Below, piece by piece: positions 1 through 7,799 of a DNA stretch of 24,346 nucleotides (the first letter of the stretch is position 1; the number at the start of each line of letters is the position of its first letter). The position numbers and the translations under genes are program-made. The notes below the pieces were generated by a model. That model worked only from the letters and a program-made list of their open reading frames with translations. It was not told where the DNA came from and searched no databases. Origin of the DNA: Rhizoclosmatium globosum (Eukaryota > Chytridiomycota > Chytridiomycetes > Chytridiales > Chytriomycetaceae); assembly GCA_002104985.1 (NCBI GenBank), contig MCGO01000374.1, forward strand, positions 1 to 24,346, in the 5' to 3' direction.

Positions 1-8
1 ATCCATCT

Positions 9-557
9 TCAAGTAGACTCCCAACATATTCATCCATCACCATTTTTCTTCATCAATAGTCTCATGAGGATGGTTCTCACCTTTGCAATGGTCTCCTTCA
101 ACTTGGCAGGATTTGCTCCAACAATCTCGTCTACTTTCTTTCCAGCCTGGTAGAATTGGAATGTTGGCATAGCTCGGATCCCAGCACCTTCAGCAGCTTC
201 AGGGACTTCGTCAACGTCAACCTATTTTTTGAGACAAGAACGAGTCAGATTATTAATTCTCGACGGGATATGTGGGTGAAAAGAAAGCTGGATAGCTTAC
301 CTTGACGAAGACAACGTTCGTGAATTCGTTTGACAACTCGGCGAAGACAGGGGAGATAACCTTGCATGGACCGCACCTGTATTATGGAAGAAAGGGGAAG
401 GAGAGAAGAAAGGTTGTGTGAGCGCTGGTGTAATTGAAAATGCCAGGGGTTGCCCTAAGCCAAGTCCTTACCATGTAGCGAACCAGTCGACAACGACAAC
501 CTTGTCGCCATTAATAAGCTTGGTGTACTCTTCGAATGACTTGACTTCAACAACCAT
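9..557 (-). CDS. Cytosolic-type thioredoxin (four-exon model)
   Basis: Small redox protein that reduces disulfides in client proteins and is recycled by thioredoxin reductase. Exons read 557-472, 376-301, 221-81 and probably 17-9, giving 103 aa, the usual size for a stand-alone thioredoxin. Visible landmarks are the central strand VVVVDWFATW, the active site WCGPCK (Cys30/Cys33) and the cis-proline loop AMPTF (Pro73). The first intron splits the Trp codon of WCGPC, exactly as in the second thioredoxin at 2308-3460, so the two genes are probably paralogues. The last exon is tentative: splicing 80-18 adds Ser-Thr-stop, while reading through would add 16 residues, and the true end could lie left of the window. 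No targeting peptide is present, so cytosol/nucleus is inferred. The 224 bp upstream (558-781) separate it from the protease and presumably hold its promoter. Confidence 0.9.
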
Positions 558-781
558 TTTGTTTTGTTTCGGATTTGCTGTTTGCTTTTGGAGGAAGTGA
601 GGTTTGGAAACGAAGTTTTTATGGGCGAAACCAAAATTCGAAATCATAACAAACCCATTCGAAATGATATTGTGGCGTCATCTGGAATGCTCGAGAAGGC
701 GTCTGCTTCTATTTGAAATCAAAAGTCTTCTAGTTCAATCAATAGTTTTATTTGGGTGTCTAATTATCACATAGATGTAAT

Positions 782-2266
782 TTATAACATAACAACCATC
801 AAAAACATCAACAAAATCGAAACAGCCAGCTGCGACGATTTGCTACGTTGCTGGGTAGTAGGGATAGTTCCAAAGCCAGAACCACCACCTTGAGCCAATA
901 TCGAATCTGTGAGAGGCAATCCGTGACCTGAAACAGTCCCATTCGACGCCAAAGCAAAGCCAACTTGTTTATGCTTGACATCGTAGACCGAGTAATACTT
1001 GTAAAGGAAAATATCGCCAATGATCCATTTGTCCATACCAGCCAAGGTTCCAATTCCTATATATACGAATATATCTGTCAGTGTTTGATACAAGTTAATC
1101 GAAAAAGGTTACCCATTGAGCAGGTCTTGCCATCAGAACCAACATAATCAGTGACAGTAAGAGTAAAAGGTTTTCCTCCAGAACAAACGTAATGTCTGGA
1201 AACGTTTCAGCAAGCTTGCAATCCACGCTATAATAACCTGAGCATATACTTGAATTTGTCCATGTTGGAGCCAGCAAGCATCTGGATGATGCTAGACAGA
1301 CTGTTTGAGTCAACGACAATGAGAGTAGATCCAGAGTCAATAATAGCAGTCATTCCTGCCGGTGGAGTAGAATTCCGACACCTTTAACACCAACAGGACC
1401 CAGTGAAACACCCCAAAAGTAGTCTGGAACGGACACAGCGCCCTTTGCGTCTTTCAACGGAGAACTAATCACTGGAATGAAAGTGAAATTGCCATCGTAT
1501 AGAGTCGGGTCTGCACCACCAAAGACCATTCTTCCTCCATGTTTGTCGACACTGTCGTCCGAATCAAAGGAGCTGGATTGATTGAGCCAAATTGAGAAGA
1601 TGCCGCTCGGAAGTTGGTTTTTCGCGGTCATCAACTGCACGATAGAGTGATCTGCGCTCACATTGCCACCCAAGAAAGCCAACCCAAGAATACCATCGCC
1701 AAACCCTGTATTCTGTCTCTTCATTGGTTCGTCCTCATAGTCAACGAGGTAGAAAGAGACATTTGGCAACGTAACTGGACCCCAAGTCAGGTTGTCCCTG
1801 GCAGGAGCACCCTTGACAGAGCCCAATCCATACGCCAGTGTCCCCTGCTGCGCCGGACCATTCAAATAACTGAAAGTAGCTGAAGCGGAGGTATTGAACA
1901 ACGAGCTCGTATTTGAGCAGCTGGCTATGCATTTTACACCAGGAACCCAGAGCCAGTCTGAGCCAGTGTCCACGAGCACGTTGAATGTCTGTGGCGGAGT
2001 TCCAAGAGAGATTGCGGTGAAGAAAGCGCCGCCGCCAAAGTTTGCGAGGTTCAAACTGGCGCCGTCTCGTTTGGCGGGCGATTGTGATTGCGATGGCCGG
2101 CGCACTTGGTGAAGCGGCAGTGATCTGAGTCAGCAGCTTAGTTGGTTCGCTGCAACTATCCCACTTCTTACATCACATTGCTCAGGGCTCCATCACCAGT
2201 AGTGGCGGCTACTTGGCCCAAGGTGGTGATGGTTGCCGCAAGAGCTGCAACCAACACTGAAATCAT
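782..2266 (-). CDS. GPI-anchored pepsin-like aspartyl protease with disturbed reading frame
   Basis: Secreted, yapsin-like acid protease (A1 family). Exon 1 (2266-2172) encodes a signal peptide (MISVLVAALAATITTLGQVA). After a 47-nt intron the propeptide ends in a Lys-Arg site (about residue 51). Both catalytic motifs are present: VDTGSDWLWVP (Asp84) and IIDSGSTLIVVD, followed by WIIGDIFLYKYYSVYDV and a hydrophobic C-terminus typical of a GPI signal. The main ORF breaks at about 1365, 1240 and 1185. A continuous protein is obtained only with a 26-nt intron (1381-1356) and a 54-nt intron (1249-1196), then a normal intron (1112-1057) and last exon 1056-782. The 54-nt segment itself encodes protease-like sequence (YYSVDCKLAETFPDITF), so this is either indel damage (gene decay or assembly error) or coding sequence turned into intron. 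Only 41 bp separate its ATG from the stop of the upstream thioredoxin gene, leaving little room for a separate promoter. Confidence 0.75.
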
Positions 2267-2307
2267 TCCAAGTTCAAATTAATGTTCAATTTAATTGATA
2301 TCTCCAT

Positions 2308-3460
2308 TCAATCCACACGTCTCCTCTTGCTTCCAGAATCAAAAGCTTCCTCCAATGCACTCAATCGTGCCTTCAAATCCTTCACTTCCTTCTCCAACAA
2401 AACGATTCTTGCTTTGTCCGAGACTTCTCCAGTTTTACTGTCATCTTTCTCATCAACCCACTCATCATCATCCTCCGCGGTAGCAGCCTTTCTCTTTCCA
2501 TCCGCTTTCACCGTCTCCCCATCTCCATTCACAGCCTTACTGTTGTGTTTCTCGACGAGTGCCTTGAGGGCAGAAGGGACGGCGCCAACCATTTCATCAA
2601 TCTTTTCGTTCGATCTGTAAACGTGGAATGTTGGCATGGACGAGATTTCTGCCTCTTCAGCGGCTTCAGGGATAATATCAACGTCAACCTGATTAAGAAT
2701 ATTGAAGGTGATTAGAATTCAAAAAATTATAGGTTGGTATAGTTTTGAAGGAGGACTTCTCTTGATGCCATATTTTACCAGCTCCTACATCAACGTAACT
2801 CCCTGGTAATTTTGATTCCAGTTCAACGTTAGGAATTCTTCTTTTCGCTTAATAACGTTCACTCATGGTAACACACAGGTTCTTTACAGAATACACTATA
2901 TAATATCCTGCTCCTCCAGTATCAACCGTGTCTCGCAGCGATTCCCATGCAAAACAAACGCAAAAGATAGCATGGTCGAATTGGAATAATTTCGCATTCC
3001 ATATCAAATGGGAATTTCGAATACGCGTTGGGCTTGAATTGCGTCATCTTCTTCGTTGATCTCTTTGAGTCTCATTCATTCCCTCACGATCCTTTCGCCT
3101 GCTAGTTGTAAAAGCGGATTGGATATTACCTTGACAAAGAGCAAGTTTGTATAGTCCTTCTCCATCTTGGCAAAGACGGGGGAGATAGCTTTGCAGGGAC
3201 CACACCTAGAAGTAAGATCAACAAGGAGCGTACTTGTACCCCAAAACGTACCAAGTGGCAAACCAGTCTGTGAAGAAGAACGGAGGAAACGAACACGGAT
3301 GAGTAAAGAAGACTTGATGATTAAGATGACTCACCAACTGGATCAAAGCGATTAGATGGTTGAATTGCATCACAATAGAAGAGGAGTACATACCAACGAC
3401 CGTCTTTCCACTGTTGATGAGTGCCTTGTATTCGTCAAAGTCCTTCACTTCCTTGACCAT
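2308..3460 (-). CDS. Thioredoxin with C-terminal acidic, coiled-coil and basic tail
   Basis: Exons 3460-3394, 3267-3252 (only 16 nt), 3205-3130 and 2688-2308 join in frame to 179 aa. Residues 1 to about 104 are a thioredoxin fold with WCGPCK (Cys29/Cys32) and the cis-Pro loop SMPTF (Pro72). Residues about 105-179 are extra: a Lys-Arg-Lys patch (118-120), an acidic stretch (EDDDEWVDEKDD), a heptad-like helix (about 145-170, VLLEKEVKDLKARLSALEEAF) broken only by charge pairs, and a terminal SKRRRVD. Two basic patches suggest nuclear import and the helix suggests oligomerisation or partner binding; both are inferred. The active-site intron position matches the neighbouring thioredoxin at 9-557. 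The third intron (3129-2689) is 441 nt, several times the local norm; I saw no convincing coding sequence or RNA in it. The start is shared head-to-head with the gene at 3506. Confidence 0.88.
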
Positions 3461-3505
3461 TTTTGAATGTATTTCTTTCTTTCTCCCTATTTGTTATCAG
3501 TTGAA
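3461..3505. promoter_or_regulatory. Compact bidirectional promoter
   Basis: Only 45 bp lie between the start codon of the long thioredoxin (minus, ATG at 3460) and the preferred ATG of the plus-strand hairpin gene (3506). The stretch is pyrimidine-rich on the plus strand (repeated TTTCT). Transcription start sites must lie here or inside the opposite gene, or the plus-strand gene has an unseen 5' exon; a TTATCAG just before 3501 could be a splice acceptor. Confidence 0.45.
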
Positions 3506-4833
3506 ATGCAAGTGATTCAGCAGACACGCAACCTCGTTGGAGCCTACGCCCTATCCCTTCTCTTCAGCGTTCTTCGGCGACTTGTTCCAATAATTCTAGT
3601 GTGTGCAGCGGCGGCCCTCGCAGCGGCGGCGGTACCACTTGCGCTGTCGCTGTCGCCGGCGCTTCTGTTTGTTGCGTCGCCGCTGTTTGCAGTTGGCGGC
3701 GCCGCGGCTCTCCTCGTCGCCGCTCTCAGAAATAACTTTGGCGAAACCTGGCGCGCGCGGGTCGACCAGATGCTTGGCTTCTCGGCAAGGAGTTCGTGGA
3801 ACTTGGTAAAGAGCTGGATTCCGTCGTTTCTGCTTGGGAGTAGTAGTAATAGTAGTAAGCCTGATCCTGAGACAGTGGATTTGGTTGCTGTGCGGACAGG
3901 GGCTGAGTCTTCAGCTGTATCGTCAACTCGTAACAGCTTTGATACAGACTCTCTGTACAGTCTCGATGATAATTCATATAAATCTGCATCTGCGAATCCT
4001 CAATACATCAAAGTAGTCTTCAAGTCATTGAATCCAACAACAGATATCCCACTCTTGAATCTATGTACACATCTTTACAATTCACATAAATCACCTATTC
4101 CTCTTCCTCCTTCTACTTCAGCTCCATCCTCTCGATCCACGCTTCCCTTATCTATCCCATATCCTCCCACCCTTCATCCTCCCACATCCGACACTCCATC
4201 TGTCCCTGTGAGACTGGGCCGTATCCACTCACCTTCTACAAACCCGTCCTCGAATGCAATCGAATTCAAAGTTTTGACTCTATGGCGCCGTCAAGTGAAG
4301 GACTTGCTCGTCGCAAAAGATTATACCCGTCTCTCTCCTACAGATCTTGTGGCATTTGTTGAATATCTCTGTCCTGTTAATAGTCCTCACGCCATACGAA
4401 TTGAAAAACTGTATACCAATCCCATTTATTCTAATCAGGTACTTTACTGTTTTTACAACATATATGTGTTGAGTTTGAGAACGAGCTACGCCGTACTTCT
4501 GCATTGTTGCTAAGATCTGGATGCATTTTGCTCCGGAGATAGTATTGAAGTGGAATTGAAGTGGATGGATTTAATGGACCCATTCCGAAGGCAACATGAC
4601 TATGCTTCCGAATCTAGAATCTTTATACTATTCTAACACGTCCTATCTTCTAGTCATTTTCTGCAAGAGTTGTCTCAGAACTCCAACGAATCAAAGGCGT
4701 TCAGAGTGTTGGCGTCTGGTGTCTCAAGTCTGCACAGCAGTTTTATGAAGCCCTCGGATTTAGGAAAGCAAAAGAAGGGAAAGAAGGGCCTTGGATGGTT
4801 TGGGAAAACATGAATCCGAATGACTTAGAATAG
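3506..4833 (+). CDS. Membrane-hairpin protein with acetyltransferase-like C-terminus
   Basis: Two exons, 3506-4438 and 4654-4833, separated by a 215-nt intron with a clear CTAAC branch site, encode 370 aa. Residues about 26-74 form one long hydrophobic stretch rich in Ala/Leu. Its centre reads VPLALSLSPALLFVASPLF, which fits the oleosin proline-knot spacing P-x5-SP-x3 but has Phe instead of the last Pro. This suggests a hairpin inserted from the cytosolic face into ER or lipid droplets. A Ser/Thr/Pro-rich linker follows. The C-terminus (LYTNPIY, then SAQQFYEALGFRK in exon 2) resembles the end of a GNAT N-acetyltransferase fold, but the usual acetyl-CoA loop RxxGxG is not recognisable, so activity is doubtful. 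I do not recognise a named orthologue. An in-frame ATG at 3467 is possible but would leave only 6 bp to the opposite start codon. Confidence 0.65.
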
Positions 4834-4952
4834 TGGGGGGAAAATTGTGTATAAATGCGATGTATATATAACCGATCTATTTATTATTAAGAGACCCAAG
4901 GTAATTTTACAAACTTAGTTAATTGATGAGAGAAAGATATAACTTGGAAAAA

Positions 4953-6556
4953 TTAAGGTTTGAAGACAAAGTCAAGTCTGTCGCTGCCTTTGTGAGTAGT
5001 AGTGGCATTATAGTCGGCCTTTTCATCCTCAGATTTTGCATTCCAAATTGCTGCACGCTGCTTGTTGAGACGAACGTACAAGAAACGTTGGTTAATCCAA
5101 AGTCCAATAGTGACCAACAAAAAGCCCAGAATAATGAAGTTTCCAACGTGGAAACGCGGTGCATCGCTTGCTTGGTAGAACTGGGCAGCATAAACTCCGT
5201 AAATGTTTGCAAATCCGATAATGAGGCCGGAAGCGACAGTGCGCTTTCCGATTGGTGCAGTGTTTTCTGTCATCCAGGCAATGTTAAGTGGGTGGACAGA
5301 AGGAGCTCCAGAAATAAGGAATGTGACAAAGTACAGGACTCCCATCGGTGAGTTGTCTGGCAAGAACTCGAGAAGCGCGAATCCAATCAAAACCCAGCAG
5401 TTAGCAAATACTCCGTACCAACCACGAATACCAGTCTTGTCGGAGTGACGAGCAAGTGCAATCATGGTGATACATCCGAAAATGGCGTTTGGAGCAGTCA
5501 AGGCATTGGAGACGTACACGTTGAAACCGAATGAATTGATGATGATTGGGAGGTATTTTCCGTATGAAGTGTTGTAAGACAGACCGATAAGAGTAATGAT
5601 CAAGTGACCCCACACTTTGTAGTCAGTCAAAGTCTCCCAGACATCCTTCCATCCAACCTTGATATTGTACTGCAACTTCAGCAAATCATCACGAACGACA
5701 CGGGTAACTCCAATGTGAGACTGGCGCTCATTCAACCAACCACCAAAGTTAAGGAATCCTTCCTTGGTGTGGAATGGTGAACTTGGAAGTGCTCCCCAGA
5801 ACAAGAAAGCAGACACAATTGTGATGACACCGTCGACAATGAACAACCAACGCCATCCGTTAAGACCAGCAATACCCTCCATCTGAAGCAAACCAGAAGC
5901 CATAAGTCCAGAAACAGCAGACGCAAGAGACTGAACACCCCAGAACCAAGAAAGACGTGTAGCAAGCTCGTTCTTTCTGTACCAAGAACCAAGATAGACA
6001 AGAGTGGCCGGAATAACACCTCCCTCAGTAATTGCAATCAACGCACGAATAACATAATATTCCGCCTCATTCCTCACAAACGCGTGACCAAGCGTGACGA
6101 GACCCCAAGAAAGAACCATAGCGGGGATAACACGGTGTGGTCCGTATCGCTTCGCAAGAATAGAGCCAAAGAAGGCGGCGATTGCAAAGAGAACCGAGTA
6201 GAGAGAAGTTCCGTTGTTGTAAGTGCTGTATCCGAACCCGAGGTGTTTTGGGAGACCACCGGAGACGGCGTTAGAAATGTTTGTGCGGTCCATGTTGAGA
6301 ATGAACGTGGAAAAAAGGATCCATGGCATAAAGCGAATCTGGAGGTGAGGATATTTTAGATGAGACGGCCGAGTACATTTCCATTTCCTCTGAAGAAATT
6401 TCAAGTGCTTACATCAATGAGGCGGCGAACTCTCGCTTCTTCTTCTTCGGTGTATTCCAAGGTTGGGTCATATCCTTCGACACGAGTTGGGTCAAAGGCG
6501 TCCTCAGGGTGAACGGCTACTTCTTCCTTTTCGTTGGAGAGGATAACTTTGGACAT
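4953..6556 (-). CDS. Dal5-type MFS anion:cation symporter (permease)
   Basis: Plasma-membrane transporter of the major facilitator superfamily, Dal5/ACS branch, whose fungal members import small organic anions and nitrogen or sulfur compounds (allantoate, nicotinate, cysteine, sulfonates). Exons 6556-6413 and 6338-4953 (74-nt intron) give 509 aa. The first 48 residues are an acidic cytosolic N-tail (EYTEEEEARVRRLID). The first membrane helix starts RFMPWILFSTFILNMDRTNIS, with the family's D-R-x-N-I signature. About 12 hydrophobic helices can be counted, including the TEGGVIPATLVYLGSWY segment typical of this branch. The substrate cannot be read from the sequence. Divergence from a TauD-type dioxygenase at 7800, with E-boxes in between, favours a sulfonate or other organosulfur compound. 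It converges with the gene ending at 4833 (119 bp between stops). Confidence 0.92.
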
Positions 6557-6615
6557 TTCTTGTTTTTTTAGGGTAACTTGAATTGATGCTTGATGACTTG
6601 ACGGAATTCGCTGCC

Positions 6616-6622
6616 TTAAATA
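6616..6622 (-). promoter_or_regulatory. TATA-like element of the permease
   Basis: On the minus strand this reads TATTTAA, about 60 nt before the permease ATG (6556) and about 20 nt downstream (in that gene's direction) of the nearest CACGTG box. The placement fits a core promoter; called from position and sequence only. Confidence 0.4.
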
Positions 6623-6638
6623 CCAAAGGATTCGCCAA

Positions 6639-6648
6639 TTGCACGTGC
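6639..6648. promoter_or_regulatory. E-box TTGCACGTGC, copy 1
   Basis: Contains the palindrome CACGTG (6642-6647), the site of bHLH factors such as yeast Cbf1, which with Met4 activates sulfur-assimilation genes. It lies about 85 bp before the permease start. The same 10-mer recurs at 7071 and 7115; I noticed no other CACGTG in the window. Confidence 0.6.
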
Positions 6649-6695
6649 GTAGAGGGCAAGGATATTGCGTCAGGATTATGAGGGCTTGTCATGAC

Positions 6696-6714
6696 CCAAT
6701 TTTTTGAAAATTGG
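6696..6714. promoter_or_regulatory. Inverted pair of CCAAT boxes (perfect 8-bp palindrome)
   Basis: CCAATTTT, a 3-nt spacer TTG, then AAAATTGG. This places one CCAAT box on each strand, 140-160 bp upstream of the permease ATG. It could bind the HAP/NF-Y complex for either diverging gene, or simply be an AT-rich palindrome. Confidence 0.4.
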
Positions 6715-6749
6715 TTGTTGAAATCCGCACGGGAAATTGCATCATTCAA

Positions 6750-6790
6750 AATTTTCAGGCGGCAAGCAGAGGCACCTGTAGATAAGGAAG
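6750..6790. repeat. 41-bp direct repeat, copy 1
   Basis: Identical over 41 bp to 6918-6958, with start points 168 bp apart. On the minus strand this copy contains the final codons and stop of the orphan exon at 6923-7012 but none of its upstream part, so it is a duplicated tail fragment lying downstream of the intact one. Confidence 0.9.
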
Positions 6791-6917
6791 AACACGTATA
6801 AAATGGAATTAAAAGTATTCTATTTTCGCATGAATTCTCTGTACAAAGCGGACCTAACTTTTTTATATATATTGTATATAAATTGAACAATCAGTATATT
6901 ATCTATTTTTCCAACAC

Positions 6918-6958
6918 AATTTTCAGGCGGCAAGCAGAGGCACCTGTAGATAAGGAAG
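6918..6958. repeat. 41-bp direct repeat, copy 2
   Basis: The copy that is continuous with the rest of the orphan exon (6923-7012), hence probably the source. The intervening DNA (6791-6917) is AT-rich and carries TATATA runs. Confidence 0.9.
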
Positions 6959-7012
6959 GGGCTTGAGAGTCTCTGCACTGTCAATTCTCGTGAGGACTTT
7001 ACCGATGTTGGC
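6923..7012 (-). pseudogene. Orphan terminal exon of a lost or unrecognised gene
   Basis: Reading leftward, a splice acceptor (CTGTCACAG, ending at 7013) is followed by an open 90-nt exon of 29 codons and TGA. It begins ANIGKVLTRIDSAETLKPLP and ends QVPLLAA. The amino-acid composition looks like real protein rather than chance. No matching upstream exon could be found between 7013 and 7799. The IGKVLxRI stretch is faintly like the last strand of some medium-chain quinone reductase/alcohol dehydrogenase proteins, but this is too weak for a call. Probably the remains of a gene that once lay between permease and dioxygenase; a short intact gene with hard-to-see upstream exons is the alternative. 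Confidence 0.5.
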
Positions 7013-7070
7013 CTGTGACAGGTTCGTTCAGTTTCTGATTATTGGACAAACAAACACATAGCGAAATTCT

Positions 7071-7080
7071 TTGCACGTGC
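7071..7080. promoter_or_regulatory. E-box TTGCACGTGC, copy 2
   Basis: CACGTG at 7074-7079. It shares the flanks TTG..CG with copy 1 (TTGCACGTGCG in both). Lies about 720 bp upstream of the dioxygenase start and 515 bp upstream of the permease start, 44 bp from copy 3. Confidence 0.55.
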
Positions 7081-7114
7081 GATAGCGTCGCTATGTTAAC
7101 AAGCTAGGTAACTA

Positions 7115-7124
7115 TTGCACGTGC
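7115..7124. promoter_or_regulatory. E-box TTGCACGTGC, copy 3
   Basis: CACGTG at 7118-7123 inside a longer 12-bp palindrome (TTGCACGTGCAA). Forms a closely spaced pair with copy 2. Confidence 0.55.
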
Positions 7125-7799
7125 AAAAGTCGAAAATGGCGCAATTAGTAATCCCAAACTTATAATACGTTCTCTCAATAATAAAAGAAAGAAATTAAAA
7201 CGATGTATGTATACAAAATTCGCTGACTCGTACAATAAGAATGAAGGAACCCGTTTATGTTTTGATAATCATGCAATACCTGCTGAATGGTCAAATCAGG
7301 ATGACAGTGTCAACACTAGATCTCATTCCGAAAGATAAGATGGGGAAAAGCGACAGAGCATGGCTGAAAATGTAGTTGTAACAGAAAGTTGATTGGAAGA
7401 TCATTGCAACCACCAGAGCAATTACACCTGTACAGGGATTTATGATCCTTTACTCAAGTCAATTGCAGGTTTAGCATTTTAAGAGCAAGAACTTACGCAA
7501 AGGTGTCGAAATGTTATGAATGAGAGCCCAACAGTCTGAGTGGGACATCAACGATCAAGAATCTTTGGAGACAGTTTTTTGATGCATTTGTTCCCGTGTC
7601 AATTGCAGCATTCGGCAAGTAACGCAATTGCTTGGCAAGATCTTGGTCACAGCTTTTTGTTTTGAATATTTGTTTGCCACTTGTAACAGTGTTGTTGTCC
7701 ATGAATCGTGCCGATTGTGCCATTTGAGCGCTTCACCTTAAAAGCCACAACGACTTGCATACGAATTGACATCACAAAACATCCAACGAAACTCCTAAA
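7125..7799. other. Intergenic, upstream region of the dioxygenase
   Basis: AT-rich, with no ORF that looks coding on either strand, no tRNA-like fold and no repeat that I could see. It presumably holds the dioxygenase promoter and 5' leader; no convincing TATA box stands out close to 7800. Confidence 0.5.

Noticed and set aside
3467..3505. Upstream in-frame ATG for the hairpin protein
   Set aside because: It would leave 6 bp to the opposing thioredoxin start; 3506 gives a sensible N-terminus. It is not excluded.
7514..7723. Minus-strand ORF of 69 codons as the missing upstream exon of the orphan exon
   Set aside because: No protein-like composition, no suitable splice donor and no shared motif; it looks like random open sequence.
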